DNA of 64,000 nt, taken from NCBI RefSeq assembly GCF_900111885.1, contig NZ_FOKG01000011.1, positions 125,650 through 189,649 of the forward strand. The letters run 5' to 3'. Position 1 is the first letter of the stretch, and every line of letters begins with the position of its first letter. The notes below the pieces were generated by a model. It searched no databases, had not been told where the DNA came from, and worked only from the letters and a program-made list of their open reading frames with translations. Origin of the DNA: Amycolatopsis marina (lineage in GTDB: Bacteria > Actinomycetota > Actinomycetes > Mycobacteriales > Pseudonocardiaceae). Made by a program: the position numbers and the translations under genes. Positions 45,701-55,500 of the stretch are shown one piece after another.

Positions 45701-48201
45701 CCTGGCAGGCTGGGTTGCGGAACCGGCATTCCCTTGGGCACCTGGCCACGGGCGAGCCCGACCAGCTGATGGCCGGGACCGCATTCGACCAACGCCCACC
45801 GCTTGCCGTCCTCGAACAGGGTGCGCACGCAGTCGCCGAAGCGCACCGCCCCGCGCAGATGGGCGGCCCAGTAGCCGGGATCGACGGCCTGTTCGGCCGT
45901 GATCCAGGTACCGGTGAGGTCGGACAGGAAACGGACGGTGGGCGCCTGCCGCGGCACGGCCGCTACGGCCTCGGTGAACTCGGCCAGGATCGGGTCCATC
46001 ATCGGCGAGTGGAACGCGTGCGAGGTGACAAGTTCCCGGCTGTTCACCCCGGTGCGCTTCAGTGTCGCGGCGAAGCCCGCCACAACGTCGGCGGGACCGG
46101 CGACGACACAGGTGCCGGGGCCGTTCACCCCGGCGATCGACAATCCCTCGGGCAGCCGTTCAGTGACCGCGGCCTCGTCGAGCTGGACGGCGAGCATCGC
46201 GCCAGGGGGCATCGACTGCATCAGCTGCCCGCGCCGCACCACCAGCCGCAGCGCGTCGGCGAGGGTGAAGACCCCGGCCACCGTCGCGGCCACGTACTCG
46301 CCGATCGAGTGCCCGATCATGGCGGCGGGCCGGACGCCCCAGCTGCGCCACAGCGCCGCCAGCGCGTACTCGATCACGAACAGCGCGGGCTGGGTGTGCC
46401 GCGTCTCCCTCAGTGACTTCTCGTTGTCCGTTTCGAAGATCAGCTCACGGAATCCGGGCAGGTCGTCGGCGAGCAGATCGACGCAGTCGTCGACGGCCGC
46501 GGCGAACACCGGCTCACAGCGGTAGAGCTCGGCGCCCATCCCGGCGTACTGCGCACCCTGTCCGGAGAACAGGAACGCCACGTCCGTGCTCGCCTCCGGC
46601 GCGACGGCGGAAAGGCAGCGACGCGGATCGCGCAGTCCGTCCACCGCGTCCTCGAGGTCGCGGGCGACGACAACGGCTCGATGCGGGTACTCGGTACGCC
46701 CGACGCCCAGCGTGTGGGTCACATCGGCGAGGTCGAGGTCGACGTCCCCGGCCAGCCGGTCGGCGAGCCGATCGATCGAGGTGGACAACGTGGCCGCGGA
46801 GCTGGCCGAGACCTGCAACAGGTATGCGGGCCGTGGCTGCCGTCGCCGCCCGGCCGCGGGCGCTTCCTCCAGCACCACGTGCGCGTTGGTGCCACCGACA
46901 CCGAACGAACTCACACCTGCCCTGCGGGGGGTGTCACCCGGCTCCCACTTGGTGACCGTCCTGGCGGGATAGAACGGGCTGCTCGGGAAGTCGATGCCGG
47001 GATTCGGGCGGTCGTAGTTGATGGTCGGAGGGATGAGACCGTGCTCCATGGCGAGGACCGTCTTGATCAGCGACACCACACCGGCAGCCTGCGACAGGTG
47101 CCCGATGTTGGACTTGACCGAGCCGATCGCGCACCACTCCGTGTCCGTGACCCCGTCACCGTATACAGTGGACAGCGAGGTGATCTCGATCGGGTCGCCG
47201 AGAGCGGTTCCGGTGCCATGTGCCTCGACATAGGTGATCGTGCGTGGATCCACTCCGGCCATACCGACCGCCTGGGCGATGGCATCGGTCTGCCCGGCCA
47301 CGCTCGGCGCCGAGAAGCCGACCTTGCCCGCCCCGTCGTTGTTGATCGCGTTGCCGCGCACCACCGCACGGATGTGGTCGCCGTCGGCGATCGCCGAGGA
47401 CAGGCGCTTGACCAGGACGACCCCCGCGCCACTGCCCCACACCGTGCCGTTGGCGTCCGCGTCGAACGCCCGCACGTGCCCGTCGGGTGAGGTGAAGCCG
47501 TCCACCCCCATGTATCCGACGCCGTGCGGGATCTCCAGGTTCACTCCACCCGCGAGGGCCATGTCGCACTCGCCGTTGCGCAGCGCCTCACAGGCCAGGT
47601 GCACCGCGACGAGGGAAGTGGAACACGCGGTGTACACCGCGAGGCTGGGCCCGCGCAGGTTCAGCTTGTAGGAGACCGAGGTGGTCAGGTAGCTGGGTTG
47701 GTTGCCGGTGGCCATGCCGATGCCGCCGTGCTGGGAGTCCATGATCCGCTGGTTGCGGAACAGGTTCTCCACCAGATACGCGGTCCGGCCCGCCCCGCCG
47801 TACACGCCGATCGAGCCCGGGTACCGCGCCGGGTCGTACCCCGCGTCGGTCAGCGCGGCGTGGCAGGATTCCAGGAACACCCGGTGTTGCGGATCGGTGA
47901 TTTCCGCTTCCCTGCTGGTCATCCCGAACAACTCGGCGTCGAACTGGTCGAACTCGTCCACGACCGTGGTGGCGTTCACCCAGCTCGGATCGTCGAGGTC
48001 GGCCTCCTTGGCGCCCCTGGCCAGTAGTTCCTCCCGGCTCGCTGGGGCGATCGACTCGACACCGTCGACCAGGTTGCGCCAGAACTGCTGCAGGTCCACG
48101 GCGCCGGGCACGCGGGCGGCCATGCCCACGATCGCGATCGGCTCGACGCCGGGATCGCCGGATTCGGTTTCGAACTCGATGCCGGGTTGCGACTGAGTCA
48201 C
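42739..48201 (-). CDS. Type I PKS module KS-AT-KR-DH-ACP
   Basis: An 1820-aa PKS. KS about 22-450 (TACSTSL Cys near 194, VEAHGTGT and KSNIGHLSQAAG His). AT about 535-850 with GHSIGEY near 630 and HAFHSPMM, the malonyl-CoA type. KR has GGTGGIGITLA near 1139 with the CSSVTA and YCAANNF catalytic Ser/Tyr region. DH follows the KR, with HRIGGVPVVPG (His near 1381) and HPALLD. The carrier domain has ALGGNSLVAI near 1752, PCP-like. The KR-before-DH order is opposite to the usual DH-KR. It should add one malonate unit reduced to an alkene if both domains work. GTG at 48201 has AGGAG 7 bases upstream. Confidence 0.9.
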   Translation of the reverse strand: MTQSQPGIEFETESGDPGVEPIAIVGMAARVPGAVDLQQFWRNLVDGVESIAPASREELLARGAKEADLDDPSWVNATTVVDEFDQFDAELFGMTSREAEITDPQHRVFLESCHAALTDAGYDPARYPGSIGVYGGAGRTAYLVENLFRNQRIMDSQHGGIGMATGNQPSYLTTSVSYKLNLRGPSLAVYTACSTSLVAVHLACEALRNGECDMALAGGVNLEIPHGVGYMGVDGFTSPDGHVRAFDADANGTVWGSGAGVVLVKRLSSAIADGDHIRAVVRGNAINNDGAGKVGFSAPSVAGQTDAIAQAVGMAGVDPRTITYVEAHGTGTALGDPIEITSLSTVYGDGVTDTEWCAIGSVKSNIGHLSQAAGVVSLIKTVLAMEHGLIPPTINYDRPNPGIDFPSSPFYPARTVTKWEPGDTPRRAGVSSFGVGGTNAHVVLEEAPAAGRRRQPRPAYLLQVSASSAATLSTSIDRLADRLAGDVDLDLADVTHTLGVGRTEYPHRAVVVARDLEDAVDGLRDPRRCLSAVAPEASTDVAFLFSGQGAQYAGMGAELYRCEPVFAAAVDDCVDLLADDLPGFRELIFETDNEKSLRETRHTQPALFVIEYALAALWRSWGVRPAAMIGHSIGEYVAATVAGVFTLADALRLVVRRGQLMQSMPPGAMLAVQLDEAAVTERLPEGLSIAGVNGPGTCVVAGPADVVAGFAATLKRTGVNSRELVTSHAFHSPMMDPILAEFTEAVAAVPRQAPTVRFLSDLTGTWITAEQAVDPGYWAAHLRGAVRFGDCVRTLFEDGKRWALVECGPGHQLVGLARGQVPKGMPVPQPSLPGRTERTGDVETIYGTAGLLWTSGVTLDQESLHAGGYHVPLPGYPYARRRYWIDPDADSTAVPVQPRGPAGPLPLDAWFAVPTWRQAEPELRREPFASCLAFVDEDVLPALLREAGVRVVQVRPGERFAATDTGFTIRPGVRGDYDELISALGASRPERIVHALSLTAADESAMAAQDRGFFSLLSLVQALGEPARIDVVCTGTTDVTGADLTRPEHATLAGITRVVPLEIPDMVVRRIDIDPAVHGADAGQGLAGLVAELFRPADTATEVALRGGRRWVLDYAQLELPPDETVTPALRPEGRYLITGGTGGIGITLAEDFARRVRARLILLTRSGLPPREEWDSHLAVNAGADRAGRAMLAVRRMEAAGAVVHVIAADVCDPAQLRSVRELAEAEFGGLDGIVHAAGLPGGGVAEIRDRAAAEAVLAPKVAGTLALADAFADLPMDFLALCSSVTAVSGDFGQVDYCAANNFLDAYARGDHGWLASVVAHNWGGWDEVGMAAEVSAPTAIRTSGGRAGGPVDHPILTSRTDTGCHGVVSAATHWVLDEHRIGGVPVVPGTAHLETVRAAAAAILPAPGEGHVVELRDVVFLEPFAVPDGQAAEYRVEFDGAEFEVSGRSAGVSAVHVRGTAGWATPQRPSPVDIAAVTARARVLDDEHAFGMGRTSMVAFGPRWAALRTHLLGAGEELASISAPDAARGDEGAWGMHPALLDVATAFGRGRGSGTYLPMSYGRLTMHAPLPGTFHSYLRYRESSGDQVVSADVTLCDDTGQVLVEIEDFVLRQVEEGAVTGGLPGVSAVSRVSTVNAVSTGDGTAPGTGIRPVDGAEAFLRALSADLGPQVVINTRPVRDLFAGLVTTTRLEAADGTAQAVPEQPAESGPEDEFVAPRSELEVEIARQWAEVLGVERVGLHEDFFALGGNSLVAIQLIAQVRKTTGARLAMKTLFEAPTVAALAERIEELKAGGAKTAAAATPADQAVRTTIPKVER

Positions 48202-48205
48202 TTCG

Positions 48206-51200
48206 TCACTCCTGTTCCGCGGTGCCGGTTGTGCCGGCGGTGCGTCGTGGCCTTCTGGCCTGGGATCGTCCGCGCCGTGCGGCGACACGTTCGGCCGCGC
48301 GGGCGAGTTCGGGACTGCGCGTCGCGCCGTGCAGGTGGACGGCGAGCGCGCGGATGTTGGGATGGGTGAACAGTTCGACCATCGGGATCGGCCTGCCGAG
48401 TCGGGCGGTGACCTTCGCGTGCACCTCGGCGAGCGCGAGCGAGTGGCCGCCGACGTCGAAGAAGTTGTCGGTGACCCGGACGGACTCCAGCCCGAGCACC
48501 TCACGCCAGACGGCGGCGATCATCGACTCCGTCGCGGCCAGCGCGGACGGGTCGGATGTGCCTGCGTCCACGATCCCGGCCGGCACTGGCCCTTGCCGCC
48601 CCGGTATCAGCGCGGCCGGTCCCGACGAGCGGAGCGCGGGGCGGGGCAATTCACTCGCGGCGATCGGAACGTGGGGTGCGGCGGTCAGTTCCGCCACCAG
48701 CTTCAGGAAGTCCTCGGCCAGCGCGGCCATCCGGGACCGGTCGAACAGGTCCGGGTTGTAGAGCAGTTCGACGCCGTGCTCGAGCACGTACACGGTGAGG
48801 TCGAACGGTGATCCCGGCTTGTCCACCGGCAGCCATTCGGCGCGCACATCTCGCAGCAGCAGGCTCGGCTCGCTGAAGTTGAGCACGTTCAACATCACCT
48901 GCACCAGCGGGGCGCGAGAGGTGTCCCGCCCGACGCCGAGCGCGGTCACCAGACGTTCGATGGATGCCGCCGGATGGGCGGTCGCCGCCCGGAGTTCGGC
49001 ATCGCAGCGACGGACGTGCGTGCTGAAACTCGCTGCGTCGCCGGAGCACAGGCGCACCGGCACGATGTCCACGAAGAACCCGGCCACGTCCTGGAACGCG
49101 GCCAGCTGCCGGTCCGCGACCACCGTGGCGACCAGCTGCTCGGTTGTCCCGGTCAGCCGGTGCAGCAGCTGGCCGAATCCGGCGAGCAGCACCCCGGCTG
49201 TTGTGCTGCCCGTGGTCGCCGCGAGCTCACGGATCGCCTGCCCTGACCCGTCCGGGAACGGGTGGTACAGAGTGGCGCCGCGATAGGTCTGCACGGCGGG
49301 GCGGGCGCGGTCCCTGGGCAGATCAAGTGTGGTGGGAACGTCGCGAAGATGCTCCGTCCACCAGGCGACGTCGAGCCCGGCGCGTCGCTCGTCCCGGTCC
49401 GCACGCCAGACCGCATAGTCCGCATAGGACGCCACGGTGGGCTCCAGCGTGGCGCCGCTGTACGCTGCGGCGAGATCCGCGCAGAGCAGTGCCTGTGACC
49501 AGCCGTCGAACACCGCATGGTGCAGGGTGAGTCCGAGCACGTGCTCGGTGTCGCCGAGCCGGTACAGCCGCGCTCGCCACGGCGGTCCCTCGTCGAGCCG
49601 CAGCGGTGTCGCCGCGTCGGTGGCCAGCCGGGCGCGCACCTGCTCACCCGCGATCGGCAGCACCGGCAACGGAACGTCCTCGACCGGTCGGCACTCGGCC
49701 TGCGGGACGCCGTCCACCGAGCGGATCCGCCACCGCAGCACGTCGTGGCGGTCGGTCACCGCGCGCAGTGCCGCACGCAACGCGGCCTGGTCCAGCTGGC
49801 CGGACAGCCGGAAGGCCATCGCGATGTTGTACGGCGCGGCATCCGGAGCGAGCTGGTCGAGGAACCACAGCCGTCGCTGGGGCGGTGAGAGAGCCGGTGG
49901 GTTCCCCGTGGCCAGCTCCGGTCCGGCAAGAGGAGGAGCGTCCGCGACGCGCTGTGCGAGGGCGCGCAGGGTCCGACCGGCCAGCACGTCCTCCACGCCG
50001 ACGTCCGCCGTCAGTTCGGCGCGCAGGGCCGCCACCAGCCGCATGGCCGAGATGGAATCGCCCCCGGAGAGCAGGAAGTCGTTGCCCGCCATGGGCCCGA
50101 GCACCCGCCCCCAGATGCGCGTCACGGCATGTCGCACCGGGTTTGCCGAGGCGTCCGGCTCGGGGTGCGGGTCGTCGCCGGATTGTGAGGCGAGTGCGTG
50201 CTCCGACATGGAACGCAACGCGGGCCGGTCCACCTTTCCGGTAACCGGGTTGAGCGGCAGGGTGTTCAGCCGCACGACGGCGGCCGGCCGCATCGCGGGC
50301 GTCAGCCTGTCCTCGGTGTGGGCTCGGATATCCACATCAGACGGTGCGGTGGCGGGAGTGACGAACGCGACCAGCCGGGTCCCGTCGTGGTCGTTCACCG
50401 CCTCGACCGCCGCCGCGGTGACACCTGGGTGCTCGGACAGTGCGGCTTCCACCTCACCGAGTTCGATCCGCTGTCCACGGACCTTGACCTGCCGGTCGGC
50501 GCGGCCAACGAATTCGATCCTGCCGTCGAACCCGACGCGAACCAGGTCGCCGGTGCGGTAGAGACGCTGGTTCGCCCGGTCGGCGAACGGGTCCTCGACG
50601 AATCGGGACGCGGTCAGTTCCGGCCTGCCGAGATAGCCGCCCGCCACGCCCGGGCCGCCGATGAGCAGTTCGCCGGTCTCACCCCGGCCGACGAGGCGGA
50701 GTCGATCGTCGACGACATATGCCCGGTGGTTCGGAGTGGGGGTACCGATCGGCACCGGATCGGCCGGGATCCCGCTCACCTCGTGGGTCAGCACGACCAC
50801 GGTGGTCTCGGTCGGTCCGTAGACGTTGAGGAACCGTCGTCCCGGCAGCCACTTCGCGGCCAGTTCGGCGGGCACCTTCTCACCGCCGCAGGCGATGATC
50901 TGCCAGTCCGGCACGTCAGCCGGGTCGAGCAGGGCCAGCACGGTCGGGGTGATGAAGCCGCTGTTGACCTGGTGCTCGACGAGGAAGCGGCGCAGCCGCT
51001 CCGGGTCCGCCCGGTCGGCCGTGCCGAGCAGTTGCACCGAACCTCCGTGCGCCAGCGGCGCGAAAACATCCATCGTGAACGCGTCGAAAGCCGGCGAGGC
51101 GATCCCGAGGGTCCTGGTCCCGGGCCCGATCCCGAGCAGGTCCGCCCAGCCGGTGACGAACGCGACAATGTTCCGGTGGCTGGTGAGCACGCCCTTCGGT

Positions 51201-51739
51201 GTTCCTGTCGACCCCGAGGTGTACAGCACGTGTGCGGTGTTCGCGGGCACAGCCGGGCATACCGGAACCCCTGCCCGGTCCTCCGATGCCGCTGCGCGGA
51301 GAGGTGGTGTCTCGAGGTCCGCTATTCCCGGCGCCGCACCGAACTCGGCCACCGCGGCGTCGCCGACCACCAGGGTGACTCCGGCGTCGGCAGCGATCGC
51401 GGCGAGCCTGCTTGCGGGGCCGCCCGGCTCCAGCGGCACGTAGCAACCCCCGGAGAGCAGCACACCGAGCACTGTGGACACCAGAGCTGGAGACCGTTCG
51501 GCGCACACACCGACCCTGGTTTCCTGCCGCACGCCCCGCTCACGGAGAACGTCGGCCACGCTCCTCGCGTGGGCAACCAGCTCGCGGTAGCTGAGCTGGA
51601 CATCCCACTGCCGCACTGCCACGGCATCCGGAGTCCTCGCGGCCTGGGCCAGGATCAGCTCCGCGATACTGGTGTCCGGAAAGGACAGTTCTTGTCCCGC
51701 CAGCCATTGTGTGGCCGCGACGGGCATGGTGTTCGTCAT
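48206..51739 (-). CDS. NRPS A-PCP-C-PCP
   Basis: An 1177-aa protein. It opens with an A domain (about 20-480; YTSGSTGTPKG near 176) lacking an upstream C domain. The code reads D-A-M-F-A-G-V-V-V-K, which I cannot assign beyond a hydrophobic residue. PCP1 has LLSGGDSISAM near 556. C domain about 600-1030 with HHAVFDGWS near 740. PCP2 has VGGHSLALAE near 1095 and a basic tail. PCP2 has no cognate A domain, so it must be loaded in trans, for example by this A domain or by that of the first protein. ATG at 51739 follows GGGAG. It precedes the KS-AT-KR-DH-ACP protein by 4 bases. Confidence 0.9.
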   Translation of the reverse strand: MTNTMPVAATQWLAGQELSFPDTSIAELILAQAARTPDAVAVRQWDVQLSYRELVAHARSVADVLRERGVRQETRVGVCAERSPALVSTVLGVLLSGGCYVPLEPGGPASRLAAIAADAGVTLVVGDAAVAEFGAAPGIADLETPPLRAAASEDRAGVPVCPAVPANTAHVLYTSGSTGTPKGVLTSHRNIVAFVTGWADLLGIGPGTRTLGIASPAFDAFTMDVFAPLAHGGSVQLLGTADRADPERLRRFLVEHQVNSGFITPTVLALLDPADVPDWQIIACGGEKVPAELAAKWLPGRRFLNVYGPTETTVVVLTHEVSGIPADPVPIGTPTPNHRAYVVDDRLRLVGRGETGELLIGGPGVAGGYLGRPELTASRFVEDPFADRANQRLYRTGDLVRVGFDGRIEFVGRADRQVKVRGQRIELGEVEAALSEHPGVTAAAVEAVNDHDGTRLVAFVTPATAPSDVDIRAHTEDRLTPAMRPAAVVRLNTLPLNPVTGKVDRPALRSMSEHALASQSGDDPHPEPDASANPVRHAVTRIWGRVLGPMAGNDFLLSGGDSISAMRLVAALRAELTADVGVEDVLAGRTLRALAQRVADAPPLAGPELATGNPPALSPPQRRLWFLDQLAPDAAPYNIAMAFRLSGQLDQAALRAALRAVTDRHDVLRWRIRSVDGVPQAECRPVEDVPLPVLPIAGEQVRARLATDAATPLRLDEGPPWRARLYRLGDTEHVLGLTLHHAVFDGWSQALLCADLAAAYSGATLEPTVASYADYAVWRADRDERRAGLDVAWWTEHLRDVPTTLDLPRDRARPAVQTYRGATLYHPFPDGSGQAIRELAATTGSTTAGVLLAGFGQLLHRLTGTTEQLVATVVADRQLAAFQDVAGFFVDIVPVRLCSGDAASFSTHVRRCDAELRAATAHPAASIERLVTALGVGRDTSRAPLVQVMLNVLNFSEPSLLLRDVRAEWLPVDKPGSPFDLTVYVLEHGVELLYNPDLFDRSRMAALAEDFLKLVAELTAAPHVPIAASELPRPALRSSGPAALIPGRQGPVPAGIVDAGTSDPSALAATESMIAAVWREVLGLESVRVTDNFFDVGGHSLALAEVHAKVTARLGRPIPMVELFTHPNIRALAVHLHGATRSPELARAAERVAARRGRSQARRPRRTAGTTGTAEQE

Positions 51740-51774
51740 CCAGGCTCCCCATGATCGGATGGATGGTGGACCCG

Positions 51775-52530
51775 TTACGCGCCGGCACCGGCGGCCGCGG
51801 TAGCGGCAACCAGATCGCCGCGCACGGTGGCGAGCAGTTCGTCCCGGGATTCGCGCAGAAAGAAGTGCCCCCCTTCGATCTGCGAAAGGCTGAATCCGGC
51901 CGCGGTGTGCCCGGCCCACGCCTGGACGTCGGCGGTCGCGACCGCGTCGTCCGAACTACCGGCGAACGCGACGATCGGCACCTCGACGGGGGGTTCCGGG
52001 AGGTACTCGTAGTCGTCGATCCAGGTGAAATCGGCCCGTAGCACCGGTAGCAGCAGTTCCATCAGCTCGGGCTCGGCGAGCACGGCATCGGGCACGCCGC
52101 CGCCCTCGGCGACCCGGCGGACCAACTCCTCGTCGTCCAGCCGGGACAGCCCGACGAACGGCCCCTGCTCCCGGATGTGCGGCGCCCTGCAGGCGCCCGC
52201 ATACAGTCGCACCGGCAGCCGCTGCCGAGTCCGGCGCAGCCGCCTGATCACCTCGAACGCGACCAACCCACCCAGCGAGTGGCCGTACAGCGCGAACGGG
52301 CGGCCGTCCGCGTGGGCGGCGACCGCGTCCGCGAGTTCGGCGATCTCGAAACCGGGGTCCTCGGCGAACCTCCGTTCCCGTCCCGGCATCGAGACCGCCT
52401 GGACCTCGACGTCCGGTCCGATAGCCGATGGCCAGTCGTAAAACACGCTGGCCGCACCACCGGCGTAGGGCAGGCAGTACAGCCGGACCGCGGCCTCCGG
52501 ACTTGGCCTGCGGCAGAGGAACCAGCTCAT
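51775..52530 (-). CDS. Type II (editing) thioesterase
   Basis: A 251-aa external thioesterase of the RifR/GrsT type: LYCLPYAGGAASVFYDWP, the nucleophile motif FALYGHSLGGLVAFEVIRRL (Ser), catalytic Asp in AGSSDDAVAT and His in IEGGHFFLRESRDELL. Such enzymes clear misprimed or stalled carrier proteins. The ATG overlaps the previous stop (ATGA), so MSWFLCRRPS is the true start rather than a longer reading. In contrast to the TE inside the last NRPS, the nucleophile here is the normal Ser. Confidence 0.93.
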   Translation of the reverse strand: MSWFLCRRPSPEAAVRLYCLPYAGGAASVFYDWPSAIGPDVEVQAVSMPGRERRFAEDPGFEIAELADAVAAHADGRPFALYGHSLGGLVAFEVIRRLRRTRQRLPVRLYAGACRAPHIREQGPFVGLSRLDDEELVRRVAEGGGVPDAVLAEPELMELLLPVLRADFTWIDDYEYLPEPPVEVPIVAFAGSSDDAVATADVQAWAGHTAAGFSLSQIEGGHFFLRESRDELLATVRGDLVAATAAAGAGA

Positions 52531-55500
52531 CGCGGGCCGCCCTTCAACGGTGGGTCGATCCAGAACCTGGTGCGCTGAAACGGATATGTCGGCAGTGGAA
52601 TCCGGCGCCCTGACCGGCCTTCGTAGTGGGCACGCCAGTCGACATCGGCGCCCGCGACCCACCTCGCGCCCAGCTCCAGCAACTCGCCCTGCTGTCCGGC
52701 CAGGTCCGTGTCGTCGTCCAGCAGGACGTCCAGTGCGGTGACCGCGGCGTCCCGGCTCTCCGCCACCACCGCCGCGCGGCAGCGCAGGGCACGCCTGCCC
52801 ACCGCGAGCGTGTACGCGACGTCGGCGAGTTCCGGCGAACCCGCGACCAGATGGTCACGCAGCCGGGAGACGACGGCACGCAACGCCGTGCTGTCGCGTG
52901 CCGACATCGGCAGCAGGTACGGACCGATGGCGGGAACCGCTACCCCGCCGGGCGGGGCCTCGCGTACGACGACGTGCACGTTGGTGCCGCCCATCCCGAA
53001 CGCGCTGACCCCGGCGACCCTGGGTTCGCCAACGGGCCATTCGAGGGGTTTGGTCGGCACGTAGAACGGCCCGCCCGTGAGATCGACCTCGGGATGTGGT
53101 GTCGTGAAGTGCAGGTTCGGCGGAATCACCCCGTGCCGGACCGCGAGCACCGCCTTGATGAGCCCGGCCACGCCCGCGGCCGCGTCGAGGTGACCGATGT
53201 TGGTCTTCACCGAGCCGAGCGCGCACCACCCCTGCGGCGCGCTGTGCCCGAACACCCGGTTGAGCGCGGACACCTCGATCGCATCTCCGAGCGGGGTGCC
53301 ACTGCCGTGTGCCTCGACCAGCCGCACCTCGACGGGGTCCACCTGGGCCACGGCCAGCGCCTCGGCCACCGCGGCGGACTGCCCCGCCGTCCCAGGCACG
53401 GCATAGCCCGCCCGGTCCGCCCCGTCGTTGGTCATCGCCCAGCCGGGCAGCACCGCGTAGACGTGATCTCCGTCGGCGAGTGCGTCGGCGAGCCTGCGCA
53501 GCGCGACGACCCCGGCTCCCGAACTGAATCCGGAGCCGTCGGCCGCCGCATCGAAAGCCCGGCAGCGGCCGTCGACCGAGGTCAGGGCGCCACGGCGGTG
53601 CCGGGGCCAGGTGACGCTCACGCCGCCTGCCAGTGCGAGATCACAGCGGTAGTCGGCCAGGTTCTGCGCGGCGAGGCAGACCGCCGCAAGCGAACTGGAA
53701 CACGCGCTCTGCACGGCAAGGGCGGGACCGGTGAGGCCGAGCCGGTAGGCCACCTGACCCGGCAGATGGTCGGTGAGCTGACGCTCGAGCAGCCGAGTCT
53801 CCCACTCGTCGGGGTCGAGCACACCGGTCACCGCCGGGTTGTCGAACAGGTGGTAGAGGAAGTAGCGGTTCACCGAACTCGACGCGAAGACGCCCACCGG
53901 GCCCTCCTCCTCCGCAGGGTCCCGTCCCGCGTCCTCCAGTGCCTGCCAGGCCGCCTCCAGGAACAGCCGGTGCTGCGGGTCGGCGAGGGCCGCCTCTTCG
54001 GCGCTGAAGCCGAAGAACTCGGCGTCGAAGTCCTCGACTCCGTCGAGCCGGCCGCCAGAGCGCACATGTGCCGGATCGGAGCGCAGGCCCACCCCGATGC
54101 CGAGTTCGGCCAGTTCCTTGTCGGAGTAGTCGTGGATGGAGTCGACGCCGGCGCACAGGTTCCACCAGAACGACGCCACGTTCCGCGCGCCGGGAAAGCA
54201 CCCGCCCAGCCCGACGACGGCGATCAGGTCGCTGTTGACCTCGGCCGGTTCGACGGGTGGGACACGGTGGGCCGGTGCCTGCGCGACCTCGGCAGCGCTC
54301 GTTGCACTGTCCCCGACGGTGCCGGAAACAGCGCCGTCGAGGTACTCGGCCTGCGCGGTGATGGTCGGATGTTCGAACAGACGGAGCAGCGGAATGTCCA
54401 CTCCGAACCGTTCCGTCAGCCGCTGCTGCACACGGCCGAGCAGCAATGAGTGCCCGCCGACGTCGAAGAAATTGTCGGACACGGCCACGACGTCCCGGCC
54501 GAGCACCGCGCACCAGATGTCATGCACCTGCCGCTCGGTTCCGGTCGTCGGCGCGCCGAAGCCGGTTCCGGCCATTTCCGCCCTCGGGTCGGGCAGCGCC
54601 CGTTCGTCGAGCTTGCCGGTCACGGTGAGCGGGAACTCGCCGACCACGGTCACGGCAGCGGGCACCGAGTAGCCGGGCAGCCGTCGGGCCAGTTCCGCCC
54701 GCAGCAGCGTCGGTTGTGGGTGGTGAGTGTCCGCCGCGGCCGTGACGTATCCCAGTAGGACGTCGTCACGCACGATGACCCGCGCCTGTGCCACTCCGGG
54801 CAGCGCGCTGAGGCAGGCCTCGACCTCGGCGGGCTCCACCCGGAACCCGCGGAGCTTCACCTGCCGGTCCAGCCTGCCGAGGCAGACCAGTTCGCCGTCC
54901 GGCAGGCGCCGCCCGACGTCCCCGGTGCGGTAGCGACGTACGCCGTCGGCGGTGACGCCGAACCCCGGGCTCTGTCCGTCGGGCCGGTCGGACTGGTCGA
55001 GATAGCCCTGTACCAGGTGGCGGCCGCGGATCTCGATCTCACCGCTGTCCTCGCGCAGCGCCAGCTCGAATCCGGGCAGCGCGGAACCGATCGGCAGTGG
55101 CCCCCTCGAGGCCGCCGCATCGAACTCGGTCACGGGCAGCCGGTACTGCGCCGCGAACGTCACCTCGGTCGCGCCGTACCCGTTGACGAACACACACTCC
55201 GGCCCGAACCGCGCCACGCCTGCCCGGACGTCGTCGTAGGTGGCTTGTTCACCGCCGAGCAGCACGGTCCGCACCGAGGCGAGCCGGTCCTCGCCGAGCA
55301 CGTCGAGCAGGTACCGGTACACCGTCGGAGTCGAGTGGTAGATCGTCACCCCATGCCGTGCCAGTACTCGCGCGGTATGGGCGACCCCGTGCGCACGGAC
55401 ATCCACCGGAACCACTGCGGCACCGGTCAACAGTGCCGGATAGAGGTCGGGAATCGCCGCGTCGAAGGCGAACGACGCCAGCAGGCTGAGCCGGTCGGCG

